Of a stretch of DNA of 64,000 nucleotides, positions 55,387-62,863 are shown piece after piece. The position numbers were made by a program, and so were the translations under genes. Position 1 is the first letter of the stretch; every line of letters starts with the position of its first letter. The DNA is from Dyella thiooxydans (lineage in GTDB: Bacteria; Pseudomonadota; Gammaproteobacteria; Xanthomonadales; Rhodanobacteraceae), in contig NZ_CP014841.1 in NCBI RefSeq assembly GCF_001641285.1, forward strand, positions 3,038,001-3,102,000, written 5' to 3'. Below the pieces are notes generated by a model. The model searched no databases. It saw only the letters and a program-made list of their open reading frames with translations, and had not been told where the DNA came from.

Positions 55387-56043
55387 TTAACAGGCTGCCG
55401 GGGCCGCAGCGGCTCCGGCATGGCGGATCACCGCGAGGTGGCGTTCGCCCTCCAGCCCGGGCACGGCCAGCGAGTGCATCGAGGCCAGCGCGAAACCCGG
55501 CGGCAGCGCCTCGAGCTCGTCGTCGGGCCGGCGCCCCTTCATCGCCAGCCAGCATCCACCGGGGGCGAGCAGGTGGCCGCCCCAGCCCAGCATGTCGGCC
55601 AGCGTGGCGAAGGCGCGGGCGGTGATGCAGTCGAACTGGCCCTGCACATCCTCCACCCGCGACTGCACGGCCTGCACGCCTTCCAGCTTCAGGCTGCGGA
55701 TCGCCTCGCGCAGGAAGCGGACCTTCTTGCCGTTGGAATCGACCAGGGTGATCGCCCGGCCCGGCGCGGCAATCGCCAGCACGATGCCCGGCAGCCCGGG
55801 CCCGGTTCCCAGGTCAGCCAGCGTCGACCCGGTCACATAGGGCAGGATCGCCAGCGAGTCGAGCAGGTGACGGGTCACCATCTCGGCCGGATCGCGCACC
55901 GCGGTGAGGTTGTAGGCCGCGTTCCAGCGCACCAGCAGGTCGAGGTAATCGAGCAGCCGCGGCACGGCGCCGGCCGGGAGCTGCAGACCGAGCGTGGCGA
56001 TGCCCTGTTCCAGGCGGTGTTGCAAGGCGGCGCGATCGGTCAT
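55387..56043 (-). CDS. rsmG: 16S rRNA (guanine-N7)-methyltransferase G
   Basis: A 218-residue enzyme that methylates G527 of 16S rRNA using S-adenosylmethionine. The signature RWNAAYNLTAVRDPAEMVTRHLLDSLAILPY and the SAM loop LADLGTGPGLPGIVLAIAAP are complete; DSNGKKVRFLREAI and ITARAFATLADML follow. Gene order rsmG-parA-parB matches the origin-near cluster of many bacteria, although mnmG is not beside it. Confidence 0.95.
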   Translation of the reverse strand: MTDRAALQHRLEQGIATLGLQLPAGAVPRLLDYLDLLVRWNAAYNLTAVRDPAEMVTRHLLDSLAILPYVTGSTLADLGTGPGLPGIVLAIAAPGRAITLVDSNGKKVRFLREAIRSLKLEGVQAVQSRVEDVQGQFDCITARAFATLADMLGWGGHLLAPGGCWLAMKGRRPDDELEALPPGFALASMHSLAVPGLEGERHLAVIRHAGAAAAPAAC

Positions 56044-56092
56044 GGTGGATCCAGGCGGGCGGGTTGGCCGACGAGTATCGGGCGCGCTCCGG

Positions 56093-56119
56093 GCAAAAGA
56101 AAACCCGCCGGAGCGGGTT
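56093..56119 (-). terminator. Rho-independent terminator after the small SPFH gene
   Basis: On the minus strand, AACCCGC (from 56119) and GCGGGTT pair over a 4-nt loop, followed by TTCTTTTG. It lies between the SPFH-like gene and rsmG, so rsmG-parA-parB should have its own promoter. Confidence 0.75.
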
Positions 56120-56178
56120 CGCGATCACGCAAGTCCCCTTCGCGCCGCCGCTCTGGGGCGGCTCGGCGCGCTTTGGGT

Positions 56179-56637
56179 TCAGGCGATTTCCAGCTCCACC
56201 CGCGTGATCATCAGACCGCGCTCGCGCAGGGCACCGTTGAGCGCCTGCTTCATGCGGCTGCCGAGATCGCGGCGATCGCCAGCGGCAAGCGGCGACTCGC
56301 CGAGCGCGGCCAGCGCGCCGCAACGGATCAGCTGGGGTGCTTCGTCGATGGTGGCTTCGGCACGCTCGGGCTCGAGCACCTGCCAGTACACGGTGCCGCG
56401 CAACTCGTGGCTGTCGGCCTGCGGTTGCTCGAAGCGCAGCACCTGGCCGCCCAGATCGATGCGGTGGCCGATGCGATCCAGACCGGGCACCACCCAGTGC
56501 GTACCCGGCTCCAGCAGGCGCAATGGCTGACCCCGGCGATAGAGGCTGTGGACCTGGCCGATCGGCACCCGACGCATCGCTGCGGCGATCACGCCGGCGG
56601 CGACTGCGATGATGGCGATGGCCAAGGTCAAGTTCAT
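56179..56637 (-). CDS. Short SPFH/band-7-like membrane protein
   Basis: A 152-residue protein with one N-terminal membrane helix (LTLAIAIIAVAAGVIAAAM) and a single SPFH core: IGQVHSLYRRGQPLRLLEPGTHWVVPGLDRIGHRIDLGGQVLRF and VYWQVLEPERAEATIDEA. The helix-rich tail ends GLMITRVELEIA. The usual stomatin/slipin C-terminal coiled coil is missing, so it is much shorter than the family norm. Whether it is truncated or a natural short form is unclear. A terminator follows it, ahead of rsmG. Confidence 0.7.
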   Translation of the reverse strand: MNLTLAIAIIAVAAGVIAAAMRRVPIGQVHSLYRRGQPLRLLEPGTHWVVPGLDRIGHRIDLGGQVLRFEQPQADSHELRGTVYWQVLEPERAEATIDEAPQLIRCGALAALGESPLAAGDRRDLGSRMKQALNGALRERGLMITRVELEIA

Positions 56638-57017
56638 AAGAGTCAGTGAGTTACAGAGTTTTATTACTCAAACTTTCATGACAAGCATACAGGTGTATGT
56701 ATGCGCTTTGATTAATTTAAATTTAACGGCACTACAAGTCCAGCGCCCGGACTGTGACCGGCAGCACGCCGCGGATGGCAGAGGAGCACCTTCACCGGGA
56801 TATCGGCGGACCGGGCGGGTGCTTGAGGCATCCCGCCCGGTCGTCGTCCGTGGGTCGGGAAGACTTCTTGCTGCGCCGCGGGATATCACTCCGCGCATGT
56901 GATCCAGTTCAAAAACGAATCCCGGCGGGCATTTCCGGCGACGCGCCAACCGTTTCGGGAATTTTTCCTTATCGCAGCGCAGCAAATCTTTGTTTTGCAA
57001 AAGCTTTACAAGCTTCG
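56638..57017. other. Intergenic region with AT-rich segment and small palindromes
   Basis: No gene is seen between the small SPFH gene and the LacI operator. The segment 56640-56740 is strikingly AT-rich for this window and should contain the promoter of the leftward gene. It includes the small hairpin CATACA-GG-TGTATG (56686-56699). Close to the LacI gene, TTTTGCAAAA (56993-57002) and two AAGCTT copies (57001-57015) are further symmetric elements near its probable promoter. Confidence 0.4.
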
Positions 57018-57032
57018 ATGAAAACGTTTACG
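57018..57032 (+). promoter_or_regulatory. LacI-family operator upstream of lacI-type gene
   Basis: ATGAAAACGTTTACG contains the palindrome AAACGTTT with the central CG that LacI-family proteins wedge apart. It agrees with the general cre-type consensus WTGNAANCGNWNNCW at 14 of 15 positions. It lies 45-60 bp before the GTG start, which suggests autoregulation and control of the following genes. Confidence 0.6.
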
Positions 57033-57076
57033 TTCCACCCCGGCGCAGGGGACCGGCGCGGCAAAAAGGCGGAATC

Positions 57077-58117
57077 GTGACGACAGTGACCATCAAAGAC
57101 GTGGCGCGGGAGGCCGGCGTGTCCGTGGCCTCGGTGTCGCGTGCGCTCAATGGCACCGGCGGCGTCACGGCCGAGACCGAGAAGCGGATCCGCGATGTCG
57201 CTGCGCGACTGCGCTACATCCCCCACGGCGCGGCGCGCAGCCTGATCACCCGCCGCACGCACACCATCGGGGCGCTGTTGCCGGACATGTACGGCGAGTT
57301 CTTCTCCGAGCTGATCCGCGGCATCGACCTGGCTGCGCGCGCCCGCGGCCTGCACCTGCTGGTGTCCAGCGCTCACGATGGCGTTGAAGATGCCGCCGCC
57401 GCCTTGCGCACGATGCGCGGACGGGTCGACGGCATGATCATCCTGTCGCCGCGCGCCGATGCTTCGTTCCTGCACACCAATCTGCCCGAATCGCTGCCCA
57501 CGGTGCTGCTCAACAGCCCGCTGCGGGGTCCGCGCTACCCGGTGCTGAATATCGACAATCACGGCGGTGCGCACGCCATGGTGCGGCACCTGGCGGTCGA
57601 GTGCGGCTATCGCGACATCGCCCTCGTCGCCGGCCCGCACGACAACTACGACGCGCAGCAGCGCGAAGAGGGCTATCGCGCGGCGATGGCGGAATTCGTA
57701 CCCGGTGCCGCATTGCGCATCCTCCGTGGCGAGTTCACGGAGGAGTCGGGGTACCGCGCGGGCTGCGAAATGATGGCCTCGGGAAAGCTCCCGCGGGCGG
57801 TGTTCGCCGCCAACGACATGATGGCGATCGGCTGCCTGCTCGCGCTGCGCGAAGCCGGCGTCGAGGTGCCAGGCAGCGTCGCGGTGACCGGCTTCGACGA
57901 CATCCCCATCGCCCGCTACATCACGCCTGCATTGACCACGGTGCAGGTACGCATCGTGGACCTGGGACGGAGTGCCCTCGAGCGACTGGCCGCGCTGCTG
58001 GATGCACCCGACCAGGCCACCCCGCCGGAAGCCGACACGCTCGGTTGTCACGTCGTGGTGCGTGACAGCTGCGGCGCCCGTTCGCCCGGCAAGACATCGA
58101 CCAAGAAAGCCCGCTGA
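57077..58117 (+). CDS. LacI-family transcriptional regulator
   Basis: A 346-residue repressor. The HTH is VTIKDVAREAGVSVASVSRALNGTGGVTAETEKRIRDVAARLRYIPHGAARSL (about 3-57), followed by a periplasmic-binding-like sugar domain ending in GFDDIPIARYITPALTTVQV. The tail is basic (GKTSTKKAR). GTG at 57077 was chosen, just before MTTVTIKDV-like sequence with AAGG upstream. It lies 35 bp before a TonB receptor and heads a cluster with a halogenase-like gene and a GH144 enzyme, so it probably responds to a breakdown product of the imported glycan. Confidence 0.93.
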   Translation: MTTVTIKDVAREAGVSVASVSRALNGTGGVTAETEKRIRDVAARLRYIPHGAARSLITRRTHTIGALLPDMYGEFFSELIRGIDLAARARGLHLLVSSAHDGVEDAAAALRTMRGRVDGMIILSPRADASFLHTNLPESLPTVLLNSPLRGPRYPVLNIDNHGGAHAMVRHLAVECGYRDIALVAGPHDNYDAQQREEGYRAAMAEFVPGAALRILRGEFTEESGYRAGCEMMASGKLPRAVFAANDMMAIGCLLALREAGVEVPGSVAVTGFDDIPIARYITPALTTVQVRIVDLGRSALERLAALLDAPDQATPPEADTLGCHVVVRDSCGARSPGKTSTKKAR

Positions 58118-58152
58118 GGGCACAACAGAATTATCCCTTTGGGAGGGAAGTC

Positions 58153-61100
58153 ATGAAGGCGCCACTGCATCTGAAGAGAAAACTGCTTGCGAGCGCCATC
58201 GCCACCACGGTGGTGGCGATCGGCGCGGCACCCACCACCGCCTGGAGCCAGTCGGCCTACGCGACGCTGCGCGGCAAGGCCTCGCCGGGTGCGACGGTCA
58301 CCGCATTCAACCCGGCCACCGGCACCACCCGTCGCACCACCGCCAGCGGGGACGGCAGCTACACGCTGACCGGCCTGCCACCGGGCACCTACCAGGTCGA
58401 CGCCGGCCCCGGCACGCAGCAGAACATCAAGCTCACCGTGGCCTCCACCGCCACGCTGAACTTTGGCGCGGCCAGCGGTCCGGCTCCCTCGACGGCCAAC
58501 GCCACCAACCTCGGCGGCGTCACGGTATCGGCCACCACGCTGCAGGAAGTGAAGACCTCCGAGATCGCCACCACGATCTCGCAGCACCAGATCGACACCA
58601 TCCCGCAGATCTCGCGCAACTTCCTCGAGTTTGCAGACACCGTGCCGGGCATGGTGTTCAGCGTGGACTCCAGCGGACATACCTCGCTGCGCGGTGGCGC
58701 GCAGAACAACAGCTCGGTCAACGTCTACATCGACGGCGTGGGCCAAAAGAGCTACGTGAAGGAGGGCGGCGTCAGCGGCCAGTTCTCCAGCCAGGGCAAC
58801 CCGTTCCCGCAGCTGGCGATCGGCGAGTACAAGGTCATCACCTCGAACTACAAGGCCGAGTACGACCAGATCTCGTCCGCCGCGGTGACCGCGGAGACCA
58901 AGTCCGGCACCAACGAATTCCACGGTGAGGCCTACTACACCTACACCAACGACGGCCTGCGCGCGCGCACGCCCGCGGAGGAAGCGGCCGGCAGCAAGAC
59001 CAAGTCGCACGAGAAGCAGTACGGCTTCGCGATCGGCGGTCCGATCATCAAGGACAAGATGCACTTCTTCTTCACCTACGAGCCGAAGCGGTTCGACACG
59101 CCGACCACGGTGGTGCCGGGTGTGACCGGGGTGACCAATCTGCTGCCCGCCAGTGTGGCGGCCCAGGAAGGACCGTCGAACCTGCCGTTCAAGGAAGACC
59201 TGTACTTCGGCAAGATCGACTGGGAGCCGACCGACCGCGACCGCTTCGAGTTCAGCGGCCAGGTCCGCAAGGAAGACCAGTACGACAACATCGGCGGCGC
59301 GACCGCGGCCAGCGCGGGCATCGACACCAAGAACGACGATACGCGTCTGGCACTGCGCTGGCAGCACAGTGGCGAAAGCTACTTCAACGAGGTGCTGCTG
59401 ACCCACGAGAAGGCATACAACAACCCGACTTCGCTCGGGAACGGCAACGGCTCGGTCTACACCTTCGAACCGCTGCAGGACGCCACCATCCTGATCACCG
59501 GATCGGCCAACGCGCTGGCGACCCAGAAGAAGGGCCAGAAGGGCCCGGCGATCCAGGACGACCTGACCTTCAACGACCTGGAGTGGCACGGCGACCACGT
59601 CGTGAAGATGGGCGTGAAGTACAAGGAGGTCACCCTCAACGCGCAGGATGCGGGCCTCTCCAACCCGCAGTTCTTCTACAACGTTACCACCAGCGGGACC
59701 AGCAGCACGCCGTACAAGGCGTTCTTCCCGAATCCGGTGGCCGGCCTCAACCCGGTGGCGAAGTCGAAGGACAAGCAGCTGGGCATGTACATCCAGGACG
59801 ACTGGGCGGTGAACGAGAAGCTGACCCTGAACCTGGGCGTCCGCTGGGATTACGAGCGCAACCCGTCGTACCTGAACTACGTGACCCCGGCGAACGTGAT
59901 CGCCGCGCTGAACAGTCCGAACCCGGATCCGGCCGCGCCGGCCGGCCAGACCTACGCGCAGGCGCTGGCGCTGGGTGGCATCAACATCAACGACTACATC
60001 AGCAACGGACACAACCGGAAGGCGCAGAAGAACGAGTTCCAGCCCCGCCTGGGCTTCTCCTACGACATCAACGGCGACGAGGAGCACGTGATCTTCGGCG
60101 GTGCCGGCCGCGCCTACGATCGCGACCTGTACGACTACCTGCAGCTGGAACTGACCAAATCGGCGCTACCGGAGTCCACCGTCTACTTCACCGATCCGGC
60201 CACCGGCCTGTGCAAGAACGGCGGCACGCCCTGCTTCGCCTGGGATCCGGCCTACCTCGGTGGCGTCGGTACGCTGCAGTCGCTGGTGTCGACCACCAAC
60301 GCCGGCAACGAAGTGGACATGATCAACAACAAGCTGAAGGCACCGTATTCGGACCAGTTCAGCATCGGCATGCGCAACAAGCTCGGCGACTGGAACACCA
60401 GCGCCACCATCGCGCGCATCCTCAGCCATGACGGCTTCGCGTTCACCCTGGGCAACCGCTATCCGGACGGCGCGTTCTTCCAGAACAACAGCCAGCCCTG
60501 GGGCAACGGCGTGCCGGGCTTCGGTGCGCTCATCGTGGGCAATAACGGCATCGAGACCCGCACCACCCAGCTGCTGCTCTCGGTGGACAAGCCGTACGAC
60601 AAGGAGTCGGGCTGGGGTGCCACCTTCGCCTACACCTACACCAAGGCCACCCAGAACCGCGACATCAACGAGCACTACTCGTTCGACGAGGCAACGATCG
60701 GGAACTACCCGTTCATCACCTCCAACGCCGCTTCGAAGCACCGCTTCGTTGCCACCGGCGTGATCGACGTGCCGTGGGGCATCACGTTGTCGGCCAAGTT
60801 GACCCTGGCCACGCCGATCCCGGGCAACACAATCGGCTGCTACAACTTCACCTTCCCGACCGGCAGCAGCTGCACGCCGCAGGCGGGCATCCCGGGCGGC
60901 AACGGACGGTTCCTGATCGGCGGCAAGGTGTTCGGCTATCGTGACGTGGATTTCCAAGCCACCAAGGATTTCGACCTCGGCCACGGCATCTCGATCTACG
61001 GCCGTTTCGATCTGCTGAACGCGTTCAACTTCCGGAACTTCTCGGACCAGATCTACTACTTCGGGGCGACACCGGGCGACCTGGTCGTGAAGTACAACAC

Positions 61101-61161
61101 CACCGGCAACATCACGTTCGTCCCACGGACGTTCAAGCTGTCGGTCGGCATGCGGTTCTGA
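58153..61161 (+). CDS. TonB-dependent receptor with carboxypeptidase-regulatory-like N-terminus
   Basis: A 1002-residue outer membrane importer. A signal peptide (about 1-36, ending TTAWSQ) is followed by a beta-sandwich domain (about 37-110, with ATLRGKASPGATVTAFNPATG). The plug has TSLRGGAQNNSSVNVYIDGVGQKSY, and the barrel ends RTFKLSVGMRF. A perfect GGGAGGGAAG-type ribosome site precedes the ATG. It follows the LacI gene by 35 bp, so the two are likely co-transcribed. A terminator follows it. The likely ligand is an oligosaccharide released from the substrate of the GH144 enzyme. Confidence 0.92.
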   Translation: MKAPLHLKRKLLASAIATTVVAIGAAPTTAWSQSAYATLRGKASPGATVTAFNPATGTTRRTTASGDGSYTLTGLPPGTYQVDAGPGTQQNIKLTVASTATLNFGAASGPAPSTANATNLGGVTVSATTLQEVKTSEIATTISQHQIDTIPQISRNFLEFADTVPGMVFSVDSSGHTSLRGGAQNNSSVNVYIDGVGQKSYVKEGGVSGQFSSQGNPFPQLAIGEYKVITSNYKAEYDQISSAAVTAETKSGTNEFHGEAYYTYTNDGLRARTPAEEAAGSKTKSHEKQYGFAIGGPIIKDKMHFFFTYEPKRFDTPTTVVPGVTGVTNLLPASVAAQEGPSNLPFKEDLYFGKIDWEPTDRDRFEFSGQVRKEDQYDNIGGATAASAGIDTKNDDTRLALRWQHSGESYFNEVLLTHEKAYNNPTSLGNGNGSVYTFEPLQDATILITGSANALATQKKGQKGPAIQDDLTFNDLEWHGDHVVKMGVKYKEVTLNAQDAGLSNPQFFYNVTTSGTSSTPYKAFFPNPVAGLNPVAKSKDKQLGMYIQDDWAVNEKLTLNLGVRWDYERNPSYLNYVTPANVIAALNSPNPDPAAPAGQTYAQALALGGININDYISNGHNRKAQKNEFQPRLGFSYDINGDEEHVIFGGAGRAYDRDLYDYLQLELTKSALPESTVYFTDPATGLCKNGGTPCFAWDPAYLGGVGTLQSLVSTTNAGNEVDMINNKLKAPYSDQFSIGMRNKLGDWNTSATIARILSHDGFAFTLGNRYPDGAFFQNNSQPWGNGVPGFGALIVGNNGIETRTTQLLLSVDKPYDKESGWGATFAYTYTKATQNRDINEHYSFDEATIGNYPFITSNAASKHRFVATGVIDVPWGITLSAKLTLATPIPGNTIGCYNFTFPTGSSCTPQAGIPGGNGRFLIGGKVFGYRDVDFQATKDFDLGHGISIYGRFDLLNAFNFRNFSDQIYYFGATPGDLVVKYNTTGNITFVPRTFKLSVGMRF

Positions 61162-61170
61162 TCCACCCGC

Positions 61171-61196
61171 GACGCCGGGCCGGACGGCCCGGCGTC
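61171..61196. repeat. GC-rich hairpin after TonB receptor gene
   Basis: GACGCCGGGCC (61171-61181) pairs with GGCCCGGCGTC (61186-61196) over a 4-nt loop, 10 bp after the stop. It has no T tract itself and stands before a true terminator hairpin. Confidence 0.6.
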
Positions 61197-61210
61197 ACAC
61201 GGTTTCCCCG

Positions 61211-61237
61211 GACGCGGCGCAAGCCGCGTCGTTTTTT
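61211..61237 (+). terminator. Rho-independent terminator between TonB receptor and halogenase-like gene
   Basis: GACGCGGC (61211-61218) and GCCGCGTC (61223-61230) pair over GCAA, followed by G and six T residues. It ends only 12 bp before the next start codon, so the halogenase-like gene must depend on read-through or a promoter that overlaps the terminator. Confidence 0.88.
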
Positions 61238-61248
61238 CGAGACTTGGC

Positions 61249-62781
61249 ATGAACGAGCAGGCCATCCGCAACATCGTGATCGTCGGCGGCGGCACCGCCG
61301 GCTGGATGGCCGCCGCGGCCTTTGCCCGGGTGCTTGGCTCCGCCTGCACGATCCGACTGGTGGAGTCCGAGGAGATCGGCACCGTCGGCGTGGGCGAAGC
61401 CACCGTCCCCCACCTGAAGCTGTTCAACAACCTGCTGGAGATCGACGAGATCGAGTTCGTCCGGCAGACCCAGGGCACCTTCAAGCTGGGCATCCAGTTC
61501 AACGACTGGGGCCGCATCGGCGACTCCTATATCCACGGCTTCGGCGAGCTGGGCCATGACCTGGGCCTGGTGCCGTTCCACCAGTGCTGGGGGCGCGCGC
61601 GGCAACTCGGCTTCGCCGGCGACCTCGGCGACTACTCGATCAACACGCTGGCCGCGCCTCGCGGGCGGTTCATGGCATCTGCCAGCGACGCACCGCGCAA
61701 CTCGCCATTGGCGAACATCGCCTACGCCTATCATTTCGATTCCGGTCTCTACGCGCGCTTCCTACGCCGCTATGCCGAGGCGCGTGGCGTGCAGCGGACG
61801 GAAGGCAAGGTCGCGCAGACCCGCCTGCGACCGGACAACGGCTTCGTCGAGGCGGTGGTGATGGAGAACGGCGGGGCGATCGCCGGTGACCTGTTCATCG
61901 ACTGCTCCGGCTTTCGCGGTCTGCTGATCGAGCAGGCCCTGCACGCCGGTTATGAAGACTGGACGCACTGGCTTCCCTGCGATCGCGCGCTGGCCGTGGG
62001 TTGCGAGAAGGTCGGGCCACCCACCCCCTACACCCGCTCGACCGCGCGGCCGGCCGGTTGGCAGTGGCGGATCCCGCTGCAGCACCGCACCGGCAACGGT
62101 TATGTGTACTCCAGCGCCCACGTCAGCGACGATGAGGCTGCCGCCACCCTGCTGGCGAACCTGGACGGCAAGGCATTGGGCGATCCCCGATCGTTGCGCT
62201 TCACCACCGGCATGCGGCGCAAGTTCTGGGATCGCAACGTGGTGGCGCTTGGCCTGTCGAGCGGTTTCATGGAGCCGCTGGAGTCCACCAGCATCTACCT
62301 GATCCAGTCGGGCATCGCCAAGCTGCTGAACCTGTTCCCGCGCCAGGGCATCAGCCCGGTGCTGGTCGACCGCTACAACGAGCAGTCGCGCTTCGAGTTC
62401 GAACGCATCCGCGACTTCCTGATCCTGCACTACCACACGACCCAGCGCGACGACACGCCGTTCTGGAACCAGTGCCGGACGATGGACATCCCGACCTCGC
62501 TGAAGGACAACATCGCCCTGTTCCGCGACAGCGGACGGTTCTTCCGCAACGCGGAGGAGATGTTCGCCCTGGTGAGCTGGGTGCAGGTGATGATCGGGCA
62601 GGGCATCGTTCCGCAGGCATGCCACCCCTTGGCCGATCAGATATCGCCACAGGAGCTGCGCGCTTTCATGCAACACGTGCGGCGCGTGATCGCCGACTGT
62701 GTCCAGGCCATGCCGGCGCATGAAGCCTTCATCGCGAGATACTGTGCCGCCCCGGTGCCCGGTGCACCGATGCCCGCCTAG
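61249..62781 (+). CDS. Flavin-dependent tryptophan-halogenase-family protein
   Basis: A 510-residue FADH2-dependent halogenase-fold enzyme. The dinucleotide motif GGGTAGWM is at about 13-20. Catalytic Lys79 is in QGTFKLGIQF, the WxWxIP motif is WQWRIP at 271-276, and MEPLEST (341-347) contains the Glu345 that matches the second catalytic residue of PrnA. All three landmarks are kept at nearly the same numbers as in PrnA and RebH. Relatives beside TonB receptors in Xanthomonas and Brevundimonas can brominate free indoles, but their role in sugar loci is unknown. A terminator lies just before it, and the GH144 gene is 82 bp downstream. Confidence 0.88.
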   Translation: MNEQAIRNIVIVGGGTAGWMAAAAFARVLGSACTIRLVESEEIGTVGVGEATVPHLKLFNNLLEIDEIEFVRQTQGTFKLGIQFNDWGRIGDSYIHGFGELGHDLGLVPFHQCWGRARQLGFAGDLGDYSINTLAAPRGRFMASASDAPRNSPLANIAYAYHFDSGLYARFLRRYAEARGVQRTEGKVAQTRLRPDNGFVEAVVMENGGAIAGDLFIDCSGFRGLLIEQALHAGYEDWTHWLPCDRALAVGCEKVGPPTPYTRSTARPAGWQWRIPLQHRTGNGYVYSSAHVSDDEAAATLLANLDGKALGDPRSLRFTTGMRRKFWDRNVVALGLSSGFMEPLESTSIYLIQSGIAKLLNLFPRQGISPVLVDRYNEQSRFEFERIRDFLILHYHTTQRDDTPFWNQCRTMDIPTSLKDNIALFRDSGRFFRNAEEMFALVSWVQVMIGQGIVPQACHPLADQISPQELRAFMQHVRRVIADCVQAMPAHEAFIARYCAAPVPGAPMPA

Positions 62782-62863
62782 GGCGTTCCGATCGCCGAGC
62801 ACCCGGCGTCGACCGCCGGTGCCGTGCGTTGCCCCCTCCCTTTTCTGACGAGATCGCTTTCCG

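Noticed and set aside
53629-56043. parS or DnaA-box cluster near parAB
   Set aside because: No sequence close to TGTTTCACGTGAAACA and no cluster of TTATCCACA-type boxes was found by eye.
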